This document shows positions 1-13,044 of a stretch of DNA of 64,000 bases, piece by piece (the first letter of the stretch is position 1; each line of letters begins with the position of its first letter). The stretch comes from Sympetrum striolatum (lineage: Eukaryota > Arthropoda > Insecta > Odonata > Libellulidae), in NCBI GenBank assembly GCA_947579665.1, contig OX388351.1, forward strand, positions 63,434,939-63,498,938. Direction: 5' to 3'. Made by a program: the position numbers and the translations under genes. The notes under the pieces are model-generated. The model saw only the letters and a list, made by a program, of their open reading frames with translations. It was not told the DNA's origin and searched no databases.

Positions 1-338
1 AGCTTAATACTTTTGATTACCTCTTAACGCATCCATATGAGTTCACGTCTTACGAGAGCTGAACATTAATTTAGATATATTTCAAATATAACAGTCGCTT
101 CGATGATGGATATAATTAATAAGAATTGCTTATTAATGGCCCACAAATGGTTGGGATCTTATTCCGCAAGATGACCATGATTTTATTTACTTCTCCAACG
201 CAGTGGCCTGCCCTCATATCATATGTTGGGCTGGAATGTCTTGTTTGATAGAATAAAAAACAAAGAAATATAGGGTAAACAATACTGAAACGAAAAGCAA
301 ACTCTCCGCTAAAGTGATGTGGAAAGTATATAACATAG
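1..338. other. AT-rich DNA, nothing recognised
   Basis: No open frame above about 60 codons, no repeat and no RNA signature was recognised here. Confidence 0.5.
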
Positions 339-650
339 CTACATCTACATATTTACCGTTCAAGCGACATTTCGGTGTGTGGCAGAGGGTGATTACACTA
401 TGACTCTACTTCTCTATTAGATTACTTATGCGTTTAGTTCACGTAAAGATTCAGACTAGTTCCTATTTCCCTGATCTTGCAATGTCTGAGCGAACTATGT
501 TACAGGGACGACGCACAGTATCGGCTTTACCCTTTAAAAACGAACTTTCTCTAAATGTAATAAGTTAAGAAAATCTCTGTTCAATGAACAGAGCTCACAT
601 CTTCTAAAACTCCCCATCCTGCATTCTAAAGCATCTGAGTAACGCTCTCT
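339..650 (-). pseudogene. Decayed LINE 3' end (reverse transcriptase C-terminus plus 3' UTR)
   Basis: Read on the minus strand, about 650 to 527 gives a broken frame with the run ESVTQML, a stop, then NAGWGVLED, several more stops, then KFVFKG. This resembles the region between the reverse transcriptase and the C-terminus in insect non-LTR retrotransposons, where a stretch like RxxVTxML..LGW..LExRR is usual. Downstream (lower coordinates) the minus strand reads CCCTCTGCCACACACC and ends with GTAGATGTAG, which matches the usual 3' UTR and short-repeat tail of that element type as I know it. In-frame stops show it is dead. A domain or repeat-library search would settle the family. Confidence 0.5.
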
Positions 651-1950
651 GATCCAACGCAGCAATTCCTTTCGAAGCGTATAGTCTATCTTTGTAAATC
701 ATACCAATTTCCAATTCACGAATACAACGCTTTTCAGCTAGTCCTATGCATCACGTATTGCAATGAAAACGGAGCGGTATAAACATATTTAGAGAGAAGT
801 TACTAATTAAGTACATATATCAATACATATGTGACTGAGTGACCCTTACGTACAACTCTCCCAAACAGTTTTTGACTTGCAAAAAGGGTACATATATAAC
901 CAGTGTCCATATCTAACTATGGCAAGTAAGCTTGCTTACTCTTAAAAAAATTTGCAACAGGTAACCATTTGTCTTGGTGATTAATAGACCTTTTTACCCG
1001 TTGCCATATAGTTCCTATAATAGTTCTTGCTTGTACGTACGAGTAATAGTAGGCAGAAAATGCGAATCTCTAGTCTGAATCGGATACGATTTAAAAAGTG
1101 TAAGATATAGCTTATAATATCTTCACATTTTAAAAGAATAACTACTCTCAATAACCTGAAACCAACTCACGGACAAACTAGAATGCGTAATATATTACTG
1201 CGTAGAGAGATAGAAATCACTTTTTCGAAACTTCGCTCTGACAGCAGCTGATATTAACGAATCTTTGTGAACTATAACACTAATCAAACGGAGATATCGG
1301 AGAAAGCTTCTCATCATCCTCACCAATTGAGAATAACCTTATTAATTTTTGTTACTGAAGCAAAATTATTAGACGAATTCCAGCAATCTGTCACATTTTA
1401 TGCGAAGCAAAATCTCCGTCATATTAGGAATTAATACCTTCGGCGGTAGTTCATTTCCACTGCAGGGCCGTGTTAAAGCATTTCCGCAAAATTAAGAATA
1501 AAGCAATCTTCAATGGATTTAAAAATATTATTATCTTCGTTATAAGGTTTATGAATATATGAAGGAAATGTATCAATATAAAATAGTAATATGGTAATCT
1601 ACATCAACATAGTAATCTTCTTAACGGAATATTCGCCAATCTTATTAATGACATTAATCAATAATAAATTAATATTACATTTAAAAAGGCTGCGTCACCT
1701 TGTCTGCAAACATACCTACCTTGTAGCTTTCAAAATGTAACGAGGATGTTCTGGTTACTCAAAGACGCTAACATAGGTTGCCTTCTCTCTACTTTTTCTC
1801 CCAAATTTACAGTATTAAGTGGTTCATCTTCTGTGTTCAGTTTCTTTTCCAACGTATATCCACTCTCTGAACGTTTAAGATAATTAATTTTAGCAGCAAA
1901 TATCCTTCTTAAATCATTTACACGAACTTTTTCCATTGCAAATTGGAGTT
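651..1950. other. AT-rich DNA, nothing recognised
   Basis: No gene, repeat unit or structured RNA was recognised. A 68-codon minus-strand open frame at 1730-1936 has no recognisable motif and I do not call it. Confidence 0.5.
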
Positions 1951-1967
1951 CTGGGTTTGAGTCCCAG
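1951..1967 (+). other. tRNA T-arm-like stem with B-box
   Basis: CTGGG, the 7-base loop TTTGAGT and CCCAG form a 5-bp stem exactly like a tRNA T arm. The core GGTTTGAGTCC differs by one base from the polymerase III B-box consensus GGTTCGANTCC. No A-box or acceptor, D or anticodon stems can be drawn upstream, so this is not a tRNA gene. It could be the remains of a tRNA-derived SINE or a chance match. Confidence 0.3.
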
Positions 1968-1970
1968 TCA

Positions 1971-4900
1971 TGCCGCTATTCATCAATTCTGTTTATTTTT
2001 AAACTTTACTTAAGAATATGTATCATTCAGAGATAAACGCCCCATTCATTAGTAGCCGTGTACCAATTTTTCTTCCCTTACTACGTATATCATATCTTGC
2101 ATTTTATGGCAGGAATATCCATTGCGTATAAAGAGTATTTTCCAATATAATGATTACTATTATGCATACATATGTCGTTTCTAATTATATCATTGTGTTT
2201 TTCGGAATTTTTGGCCCTCATCTCTCAATGGGTGTCAACGTACGTCATGAGAATTATTTTAACACATTTAATATTACATTTGCATAGCTCATAAATCCTT
2301 TTCCGTCTTTAACAAATGCAATCCTCTTTATTTCATTTTAAACCCATTTATTGAGTCAATTTATTTTTAGCTCATTTTTATATAATTTTTAATTAAATTT
2401 TAATATCCCTTGCTCACAGTTTACCATTCGGTTATAATGACAGGTGTTGCTATGCTGTCAATTTAAATAACATATAATGTCAATCCTAACGCTAACCCAC
2501 GGGCACACACATTTCATAAGGTCACTTTCAAAATAGCGAGGGCTCCTGTATAGAGGTTCCTCTCTGGTGCTTGAGAGCGGATTCTATTTATCGGTACATT
2601 GGCTAAGCACTTCGGAATCACCTCCGATGGTAGATAAACCAGCAGAGAGGCGAAAATCGAACGAAAAATACATCGGAGGCCTGTAACGTGTTCTAATTAA
2701 ACGGAGCGCGGGGACATTGGGTGCGAAGGTACAACGAACAAAGGATTCGATAAGCACGCTCTGTAGATAATTGAACGAGGGCACCTAAACTTTTCGCTAT
2801 GAATAGGAGCGGTTTTTAACAAAACGTAGGTGACCGAATGAAAGGAAGGTAAAGTTGGAAAACTACGTTCATCTAACGCAGTGTTTTTTTTTTCACTGGA
2901 GTCTCTGCTACTCTGGAAGTGGCCAAATAAAACGTATACCAGCTACCAGACGCAGCGGTTACGGCTACATATCAGTGATTTTTATTTCTTTTCTTTAAAT
3001 GCTTACTTCTCCAATGGTGCGGAGTGAAGTTCTACGAGTAGAATGAACCCATTCTTGAACTTTAAATGTTGCGAGTGAAAATAGTTAGATTATCCAGCAA
3101 AAGGTTTAGAGTAAATATGGATCCACACACGTCTTGTAATCGTTGATTTATTTAGGAATAGAATGACGAACACTCACTAATGAATGACGGTGCATAACGA
3201 GTTTAAATCTAAATGAAAAATATAAATTCTCATTACTGATCTCTCGAGTAGCTATGACAACAGAAACAACTTAAAATCGAGATATATCTAATTGTAAGAA
3301 TTATGCTTCTAGAATAAGGTATGATTTGATGCAATTTTAATTTTCAGGGACAATATATTTAAGCAAAATCCATCCAAGAATTCCTCAAGCACAACGTTTC
3401 TGGAGAAGAAAGTAAGACCTGATAACTACAAATATTTTAATTCAATCAAATTATACCATATAAACAAAATTTTTTTACAATTTCTAATTCTTATTTACTT
3501 ATTAGTCTTGAGAAATTGCTTGAAGCCGGTCTCTTATATTTTAACCTTTCTTTTTCAAGTCAGGATTAAAATACAAATCAACTGCCCCTTCATAACACTA
3601 AATGTCCTAAATGTGTTTTGAAAATGTCATGCATTATAAAGGGCTTTCATTGTCTTAAAATAGCTTATTCGTAGCGTAAAGATATATCCAGTCTTTTATG
3701 ACGAATCAACAATAATGCCGGCGTTACAATCTTCCATGGGTGACCCCTCTTAGGAATGAATATCATAATACCACGTTTCCGCTTAACTATAAGAAGCATG
3801 AGGATTTAAGGCTGAGCATTTATTCATATAACAGGAAATGAAGGAATAACTGACGCTTGATAGAGTTGAAAAAAACTTGGATCCTTTTGAGTAGCTGCTT
3901 TTTGATAGAGAGTAAATTCTTTTAATCAGTGGTGCTCGCATGTATCTTTTACTTACAAACTAAAGGTGGCCATGATATTTAATGTACCCCGACGAAGACT
4001 GTCTGAAGCAACGCCTAAGCAAAGGCATACGTTAAAAAGCAAACACTTTGGGAATGGTCCCCTACTCTCGTATAGAATGCTATGTATAAATCTCTTTCGG
4101 ATATTTAGAAGGATAATGACATTAGCCGGCATTTAATCTCCGATAACCATGTCCTGTAGTGTACTTTACAATTTATTATGCTGCTTTGGCATTGGTAGTC
4201 ATAGTTTCCTGTATTTTTTAGTCCTATTTAATTATCTCATGAAAATATATGGAAATGACTTAGTAAGGAAATTTTATATATGCGAAAATAATGAGAATAC
4301 CAGATCACGCTTCTGATCGATGAGGGTATATATTCTCTAGCTTTGTTTGTTTTCGCATATTTTAATTCTGTAACAAATTTATAATTTCGCCATCGGCAAT
4401 TCAACGTCAAGGAAAACCAGCCAATAATTCAATTTCTGGATTCTGTTGCGTGGTAATATTTTTCTCGCAAATAGTGTTTCGGGCCGTGGGGAAACGAATG
4501 TTTGGGGGAAATTATTGAATTAAATATTAGTATGCGGAAGAGTCCGCCACCACACTGTTTGAATTCCTTAATAACGTACGCGGCATCTCCGAAAAATTGA
4601 AGTGTTTCGGAGAACTTTGCTCGAACTTCTTCCGCATCTCTTCTAGAGTTTGGTAACGAGGAGAATTACTTTTGTATTATTCAAGAAGTCTTCCAGTCAA
4701 CTCTCTCTTACGGCAAAGGTGTGTGGCGTGAATATTATGAGAATTTTGCGGAGAGCCTTCCTTGAACGATAAGGTGAGAAGAGGGACATTCGATGTAACT
4801 GAATATAAAACCATGAATGGGACCATGTAAATAATGTCGGGAGTGGGAAAGAATGAAATATTTTACCTAAGAGGAAAAAGTATAGATTCATTACGATTAA

Positions 4901-5160
4901 GCTGTGTGTGTTAAGTTACTATTACATACGTATCCGGATGGAACTCAAGCTGATAACTTCTCATGTTAAACTTTTCCAGCAATTGTGTTAATGTCGAATA
5001 AATCCGAATTCAGAAAGAATCTTAGTAGATCGATTAAAGAATGTCATACAGACAAAACAATTGTTCATTCCTTTCAAGAATTCAAGACGATTATGAAAAA
5101 TTATTTGCTAAAAAGGACCTATAAATTATTTTAATCTAAAATAGCACTGTTATACACCAT
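1971..5160. other. Long stretch without recognisable genes
   Basis: AT-rich DNA with short unrelated open frames on both strands (for example 2584-2784 minus, 66 codons). None has a recognisable domain, transmembrane pattern or splice context. No tandem repeats were seen. Confidence 0.5.
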
Positions 5161-5162
5161 AT

Positions 5163-5620
5163 TATTTATTTATAAAGAATACGAGTAAGCTCTATCCCAG
5201 ATGGTAGTTATCTTTTCTTAGGGGAAGAAAATACATTAGCCTGCTTGGTATTCACCCTAGTTGAGAGGAAAACTCCCAAAAACCTCCCAAAGGCAGTACA
5301 TCATATAATTTGCAGTTAAATTCATACAATTAAAGAATATAAGTAATTACTATATACAATAATTCAATTATAAACTTATAAAACAAAAAGTTACAATATT
5401 TTCTATAATATTACAAAAAATTATAACTCGACAAGAGATAATATATGTAAGCAGTAAACAGTACATAGGTAAAACATTGCTGAATATATGCAAGAGATTC
5501 ATAAGCTATATACCACGGATTTTCTTTTAAAATTGTTTTGAATTTTTCGGAATTGGAATGAAAACTTCTCCAGGTAAAGCATTCCAATCTCTTATACCTC
5601 TATTAATGAAGGAGTACTCT
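5163..5620 (-). pseudogene. LINE C-terminal fragment, antisense
   Basis: The minus strand from about 5619 to 5527 encodes EYSF-INRGIRDWNALPGEVF followed by a short tail and a stop. SFxxRxIRDWNxLP is the hallmark C-terminal motif of many arthropod non-LTR retrotransposon ORF2 proteins. Upstream the frame cannot be followed, so only the last few dozen residues are legible. The DNA to the left (5163-5526) is AT-rich, fits a 3' UTR and contains TTTATTTA. The element is 5'-truncated and inactive. It differs from the relic at 339-650 in sequence. Confidence 0.55.
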
Positions 5621-6044
5621 ATAGGAGTATATGCATTGGTGATTCCATGACGAAGCAGCGGAACCTAAATCAATAAGGAAAGGTACATTACCACATAAAA
5701 AATGAATTTCTAAGTATTTTCGTAAGCGTGACTTTAAAATTGAATGACCATTCCATAAGTATATAAAGTTTTTCATGATTTTCCACTATACGCTGAAAGC
5801 CATTACTTTTGAAAACGTTCAATAGCTGCATCTGTTGTTATTTCTTTTAGTTTTATTTGCTGTTGTTATTTGTTTTTTTTGCTTCTCAATCCCCAAAAAT
5901 AAATACTATAATTTGAAAAGTATTGTTGGGAACCCAACAACGGAAAAGCATAAGTATCTATTTCATACCGAATACCTTAGAGGCGGAAGTATGATAACCA
6001 CTCCTCTACCTTTCGCTCATGCGCCGTAAAATTACCTACCTACC

Positions 6045-6610
6045 ATTAATGTTTTCTTTACATTCTACCCTCCATCACGTACTTTGTTTAGCAGTCACTC
6101 TCCTCTCAATATTTAACCTAACCGTTACATTAGTTGATGTTTAATTATATTCAATAAAATTATCTCTTACCCAACCTTCACTAGCACCTCCATAATCTTT
6201 ATTTCAATCAAGCTAAATTGTTGTTTGTAATTCCACGCCACACCCATATCTCGACAGTCTTTATACATTCAATTCCTTCTTTTCTTAATTTCGATGTTTC
6301 ACATCCATATAGCAAAACACTCCACACCAAGGATATTACCCAGATTTTCAAGGATTTTTTATGAATGTCATCAGTTCCCTTCGCTTCTTGAAGACATCGA
6401 ATGCTATTTGTTTTCAAAACTCATCTTTCAATCCTCCATCCCAAGAAAGAAAACTATACAAATAAAATAATTTATCCACCTGCTCTAGAGTATATCCATG
6501 CATGCTGTGCGTTAAACCTGCTTTTTTCCCTCATTAAACCGCCTTATTATAATTTTACTTAAGTTAATTCTCACCTCGAACTCTCTCACTTTATCGTTAA
6601 GTAATAATTT
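6045..6610 (-). pseudogene. LINE reverse-transcriptase C-terminal relic with frameshifts
   Basis: Three minus-strand frames must be combined. About 6500-6350 reads HGYTLEQVDKLFYLYSFLSWDG, then a stop, then FKKRRELMT. About 6417-6208 reads SLKIWVISLVWSVLLYGCET, then IKTVEIWVWRGI. About 6190-6060 reads EVLVKVG, LLNIIK and ILRGE between stops. The order matches the distal part of endonuclease/reverse-transcriptase LINEs: LEQVxxFxYLGS, then YGCETW, then E.WVWR, then RWxGHxLRG. Several frameshifts and stops show it is long dead. It belongs to a different clade from the 339-650 relic, judging by the YGCET motif. Confidence 0.7.
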
Positions 6611-6700
6611 TATGGTAAATTCAGTGGATAAATTAATGATAATGTTATATTAAAAATAAATTACTTATTTAAAGAGAGAAAAATACGGCTGATAATGTAT

Positions 6701-6998
6701 TAGAGGTTTAAAATCTCCAATAGTGGTCTTTGTCGGCTTTCCTCACTTGCTTCACCGGTACATGGAGAAAACAGGAAGGAATTGCCGCTCCTCTAAGAAC
6801 TCCCAATATACATTTCAATAGCTATTCTTTCATCCTATTGAAGTACTTTACTATTGCTCCCGAGGATGATAGCGTAGCTATTCAGAAGTACATAGGGAGA
6901 TCTTAAAAGAGCGGCAATCCCTTCCTGTTTTCTCCATATACCGGTGAAGGAGGTGAGAAACGCCGACAAAGACGGCTATTAGAGATTTTAAATCTCTA
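6701..6998. mobile_element. Foldback MITE, copy 1
   Basis: The whole 298-bp segment is an imperfect palindrome. The left arm (about 6701-6838) begins GAGGTTTAAAATCTCC. The right arm (about 6860-6998) is its reverse complement, ending GATTTTAAATCTC. Matching extends almost to the centre, through GTCTTTGTCGG and GAGAAAACAGGAAGG. No coding capacity. A shorter relative with the same termini is at 31862-32050, so this is a family rather than a chance palindrome. Target duplications are unclear; TTA and TAA flank the arms here. Confidence 0.75.
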
Positions 6999-7099
6999 AA
7001 AAAGTACTTAATTTAAAACTAGCATCAGGATGGTAGAAGAACAAAATAGAATTGCTTAATTCATTTCGCTTATTATTCATGTTTTAAACACCAAGTTGA

Positions 7100-7600
7100 A
7101 AGGTCTTGCGCTTAATGGGCAAGGATTAGAAGAGACGCAAGTTTCGCTCGTTTCATCGGAGCGCGAGTACAAAGGCAATCCGTGCACCGACTCTCAGTGA
7201 AACAGTGTTGATGGAAGGCCTTCCAAAGCGGGCGCCTTCTTTCGTCCGTCCTTTGGCCATGCATTAAGGCGTCGTTTGAGTGCCTCCCGCAAACCTCTGA
7301 ATATTCCTAGGAAAAAGGGCGGCTGGAGTTGACCCTTTTCTGTTTTCACAGCACGCGCCAAAAGTGTACCAGACCCGAGGCACAGAAAACCCCATCAAGA
7401 GACTCCTATCTTTCTCTCTCACCTCAGAATTAATCCCTTTTCCTCGGGAACCCTTTGGGCGCCCTTCACTCTTTCCTCTTGCCCACACGTCTGCTCGACG
7501 CCCTGCTCCATCAGCTGGAATTGATGACTGCGCTACATCCGAACGCTCCCTTCGCAAAATCACGTATCGCCGCCCGTTTTAAGTTGTGTTCCTTTCTACG
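7100..7600. other. GC-richer island, unassigned
   Basis: This patch is clearly richer in G+C and CpG than the surrounding DNA. It holds overlapping open frames on both strands (99 codons minus at 7264-7563; 72 codons plus at 7364-7582). None resembles a known domain. A conserved exon, an enhancer or the remains of another repeat are all possible. Confidence 0.3.
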
Positions 7601-10600
7601 AGCTGCCAATCCTACGCCACAGTTGATGTTGTTGTTCAGTTATACGTGTCGTTCGAATTTTATCTGTATCTGATTGGTTGCCTTCCTTTGCTGTAGATTT
7701 ACATCTACATTCCATGGGAAAACTTAGACTATAATCTATAGAGGTAGCTAAATTCTATCATACTATGTCGTACTTCATAGAAAGACATTCTGAAAGGAGA
7801 ATAAGAGAACCTTGTAAATGTCCACACTTGATTATGGCCTTGCGCCGAGACAAGTCGGTCAATGAAATAAATTAGTGTGGATATTTACGAAGTTTTCTTT
7901 TCTACATGTCGAGGCAGCCTTTATTACGTGGAACTCTACCATAGAAAAAAAGTCACTGTGTACAAACTAACTCTGTTCGAAACCGGTCGTTTTAATACAT
8001 GTTTACCAGAGAAATTCCTCCAAAGTGAATTTATTTACAGTTTTGCTACAGTTGTTGTTGTGCTACAGTTGGCTACAGTTTTGCAATACATCTTGGTTTC
8101 CGATCTTCTTTTGTTTTCGAGTTTCGAATTTGTTTCGTATTTTCTGAAAAAACCATGACTTTCCAGACATTTATGGTCATGGTGACGTTAGTATTAGAGA
8201 TGTACTGTTTAATTTGTTCTCTAAAATTACTAAATAGATGTTGTAACTGACAAGAGAATAACATTTGCCCATACTCTTACCGTTTAACCAAAATAAAATT
8301 TCAAATTCTTAAATTTTTAAAATTCCGAACTTTGACAAAATATTTGAGGAAAATTTAAAAAAATCATAATAAAAAATGTTTTGTCACGTATTTTAAAAAC
8401 CATTTATGAAAAGTTGAATTTTTACTTGAAATCTATTCAAACGAAAGCAGCATACAATTTTTATGCTCTCCTTTATAATAAAGATACAATTACTGATTTT
8501 TTTATTGATGTCTTACGCTAAGATTTTACAACTAAGGTGTAAATTATTAAATGATGCCGACTTTAATTTTTAATCTATGAATTTCAATCAGTGTTCTTTC
8601 ATGTCCAGTAAAAATGTATCCACTTTGTTAATACGGCGAGAGAATCGCTTTAAAAAGAAAGAAAAATCCAGCTGTAAGCACCTAAATCGTTCACTTTCTC
8701 GTTGAAAGTGCTCATTCACGTCTCCTGCTGTGTTTATCGTAATTTGGAAGCTTTCACCGCCCCTCAGTTACTCTTAGATTCGAGATATTTTGTTCCTTTT
8801 GTTTGTGACTTCATTCAATTAGATAAACTGAAAAATCTACTATTCACTTTGCTATTTAATGTGTTTTACAATTTATATTCATTAAACAATGAAACCCCTC
8901 CTCGTCAACATTTTACGGGTTGTTACAACATGTGGACATCTGCTTTGGCCGCAAACGTAGTTTTCTAGAACCCTTACCAAAAAAAATGATAGTTCTTCAT
9001 GTAAAATTTAATGATAGAATTCATTCCTTTAGTATCATTCCCAAAATCATTCAGTTTTAAATTGCTGTATTTTATATTCTTATCTGAAATTCCATTTGTA
9101 TGATATCATTTTAGAAAGCTATAATTTCAAGCCTTAAGACATTACAATTTGAACTCGATTTTCATGTGTTTTTCATTTTTTTTATTCTTCCTTACCAATA
9201 CGTTTTCCAATATCCCATTGACGGTCTCGTACATACATTTTATGAAGTATTTAAAATGAGCTTTTTCCAATGCCAATTATTATTTTACTTTCATTTTTCT
9301 TTGCCTTGACTGTTCCATTCAGAACATTGACCTAGCCTTAAGATAATTTCTCAGACCATAAATATGTACCCTATGAACTTTACTTTTTTTACCTTGGTTA
9401 TGCAAAACCAAAGCGGACTTTCTCTTGCGTTGTAAGCTATGAACTTTAATTTCATTAATTTTGTTTTCATCGCTTTATACAATAGAAGGGAAAAATATTT
9501 TCGTTAATCATAGGTTATTTTATTTACACATTTACATTGGAACGTTTTACTATTGGAAATTGAGCTATTGGGTTATAAATATTAAAGCATCGATCAACCC
9601 CGGGAATTCTTATTTTAGAAAATGTCATGGACTTTAATGGAGCGAGGATACAAAGTCTGAGACCTAGACGCTTTCTTCTCAATAAAGGAGAATTTTCTCT
9701 TCGCAGTGCTTCAAGTCCCAACTTCCATAATCCTTATATGTTGAGTAACATAGAGTTATGTGAGGTAACATAATATCAACTCTACTTAAAAACGTTACAT
9801 ATATATTGCAATTTGGAGAGGTTCCAATTGGTATTGTGTTTATTAATCGTTATATTCCCATTCAGAATCTACGTGAAATCCGGCAAGTCGTAGACATTTG
9901 GCGCTATTTGTATGTGTGTACATTTTTTTGGAAATAATTTTTAAACAAGTGCTAATCGGGTTCCTCAATGGTGAATCAAAAAGACGTCTTAACTACTTTA
10001 CGTAAAATAGATGTAAGGGAAAGTAGGGGAAACATAAGCTCACCTCTAGTAATACCGATGTTGTTTTAGGCTAGAGCTGTTACAGTTTTCTTCTCGCACG
10101 CACGTAAAAAAATATTTAATTTGTGAAATAAAGATATATCCTATGGTTGAGATAACGTTACATCCTTCTCTAGTTAAATAATTAGCATAGATAAGACTTG
10201 CATAAAAGATGCAACCTACGGTCCACCGGCGCCATTGCCTAGCCCATAGTGGCCAAAATGGTCGACCGCAGAAGTGAAATGTCATTTTAAGTTATCATTG
10301 GTCAAATGAGTAAATTTGGTTTCCATAAATATTTATATACATATGGTGAATCCCTCTTTGCTTATCGTCGTAAGCATGTAAGACTGACTTCTGGGAGTTT
10401 CGCGCATATATGACCAGATTTCTTTCTGATCGCCGCTCAGTGAGTCTAACAAGCTTCTAGAATATTCCTGATACTCTATATGTGGTTACTCCTCATCTGA
10501 CTTTTAGAAATTTATGTAATTTAGCTGTTCCAACTTAAAGTTTCTCCGCATGCTTTTAGTTTTCACAATCTCGAGTGAATTAATCTTTCCTTAAATTGCA

Positions 10601-12718
10601 AAACTCCCGACTTAGAATTCATCCAACGTGGCTTCCTATGCTTTAGCACCTTAAACGTAATTAATTACACCATCATTGATTGCGCGGAGTATATGGATGA
10701 AACTACTATTAAATAAGCCTATTAGATATAATGCCTTTGAATGTCAATTTAAACTGTTTATTTCTCATAAAACGTGTTTTCTTGACTTGCAAGTGATTGG
10801 TCGAATTCGTAGAATCATATTCAGTATATCATAGACTTTAAACCAACTTCGTGAGATTTCAGTAACGATGTAAAGACTAAATTTCTCTTTCAAGCTATTT
10901 AATTCTGATTCTAATTAGTAATGGTCGCAGTAGTAGATACTGCAAAAGATTATAATTTTTACAGCCAGCAATAATAACTGAATTAATTCAATCTAACGCG
11001 CTTGGAGTCTTAGATTTGATTTTCGTAATTTAATAGATAATTTTGTGTGGTGAAGCTGTAAATATGTAGAAATATAAATAAAAAAGAGTAAACTACTGTG
11101 AGTAGTCTAATAGGATTAGTTTCGTGCAAAGAAGTTGTTGATTGAAACAGCAAAGTAACAATAGCATAGAAACGCTTTGTTGTACAGCAGGATTTAATTT
11201 TTCAAACGACCAATTTCATCATCCACCGATTTTTTAACGACCATTCATCATTTCATACTAAAACGTCATTGTTTAGGGACTTATGGAATATTATTTTATC
11301 AATGAATTATTTTGCATATTTTATTAATAATAGAATTTTCTCTATGCATATATTTTATGACACTAATATCAAAGATGTAGCTTGATTTATATAGATTACT
11401 TTTCTATTTAGAATTGTTTAATTTTTCATCGTGTTTGTCTGAAACCAATCGCACCACTTTAGTTTTTGCCGAGGAATATGATATGTTTTGTTTTATATAA
11501 AGACGTTTTGAACGATTAATTACGGCAAAATGTAGCTGGAGCTTTCTTATATTTTGCTGTTTTAGTTAATTTAAAAAAATCCGAAGGTTTTGAATTAAAA
11601 TTTTCATCTCGGATATTTTTAATAGATTCATGATTCATAGTCGCTCCACAAAGAGAAAACTAAGTGAACAAAATATAGTGACTGTACTGGGACCGTAGGG
11701 AATTTTTCCATTATTAATCTATTTATTGTTCGAGAAATACGTTTATAAATGATACTCTCTAGTCCTCCTTAGTCTGGGTAGACTTGTTCGAATGATTTAA
11801 TGTAAGAACCTGCTTTAAAACTTAAGCACTTAGAAAGCGGAAATTCGTTAGATAAGATGTGAAACTGCTCGCTCCTGAAAATGATATGAAATAACGCCTT
11901 GACGGGCGAGTGCTTTCGCTCTTACAATTAACCGGTTCATTCCAGCTAATCCCCTCAAAAAGGCACAGCAACAGCTAAGAAGCTAAGACTTGAATAAGCA
12001 ATTTCCCGTTCGAATTAAAATTGCATCGTGAAGGGAGATGGGAGAAAATTGAACTTGACGACTCGGAGAAGTGTAGTGAGTAGCAGTAAATTGTATCATC
12101 TTCAGAAGAAGGCATCTTTCAAGCCCATTTCCATCTCTTTCTCACCCGCCACACATCTACGTTCCCTCGCGGAGAGTAATTATACAGTCGCTGGGCGTTG
12201 AAGTGAATTCTCAGACGTCTTATGCATTGTTTATGGATTGCTTGCGTCTTCCACGCCGTAAGCGTTAGTTAGGTCTTACTTTAAGTAAACATGTGAGACT
12301 CTTCTGAAAAGCGTTTTGTTCGAAGATAGGAGAGAGTACACTAAAAGGCCTCGTAAACAAATTCTGCGAAAATCATTGAGGAAAAATCATGCTTCAGGAT
12401 GCAGGATGAGAATCTTTCAAAGATGTAAACAAAAAATTGGGTTATTTAATTTATTCAGAGAAATTGCGTTCACAGAGGTTGTAGCTCACAGAGGTTGTAT
12501 TGTGCGTCCTTCTTATTAAATGGGCCGTTCTGAGACTGAGGAATATGAGAGAAATAGATGCTAGTAAGAGTCACTTCAAAACTCATTTTTTCCGCGAAGA
12601 ATAAGAGAAAGCAATTGATTAAGAAAATAGTGCTTACAGCTCCTGCCACACACCAAAAGCCTTTCAGAGTAAATATATAGGTATGCTTTCCGTGAAATGG
12701 TCAAAATGATGCTTCCCA
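7601..12718. other. Long stretch without recognisable genes
   Basis: AT-rich sequence with scattered short open frames, the longest being 93 codons at 7877-8158 plus and 88 codons at 8702-8968 plus. None is recognisable. A short string GAAACCGGTCG lies near 7979, the same string seen at the edge of hammerhead-like hairpins elsewhere in the window, but no stem is visible here. Confidence 0.45.
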
Positions 12719-12720
12719 CG

Positions 12721-13044
12721 CTTAAACATGTTATGCTGCTGATCATAGAGTACAAAATATATGATCATTTTATACCAATTAAGGTTACTTTTTCGGTATT
12801 TCAAAGAAAAATTATTAAATTTAATTTTAAATTATTAAAAATTGTTGATTTAATTTTATTATAATTAAAATTAAATGTTACACTTAAACATGTTATGCTG
12901 CTGTTCGTAGAGTACAAAATATATGAACATTTTATACCAATAAAGATTACTTTTTCAGTATTTCAAAGAAAAATTCTTAAATTTAAATTTAAATTATTAA
13001 AATTGTTGGTTTAATTTAATTATAATTAAAATTAAATTTTTCTA
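12721..13044 (+). repeat. Two tandem copies of a ~162-bp AT-rich unit
   Basis: CTTAAACATGTTATGCTGCT starts the first unit at 12721 and the second at 12883. Both continue with the same order: GAGTACAAAATATATGA, then ACTTTTTC and ATTTCAAAGAAAAATT, then a run of AATTAAAATTAAAT. It is a local tandem duplication, with no coding content. Confidence 0.8.
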
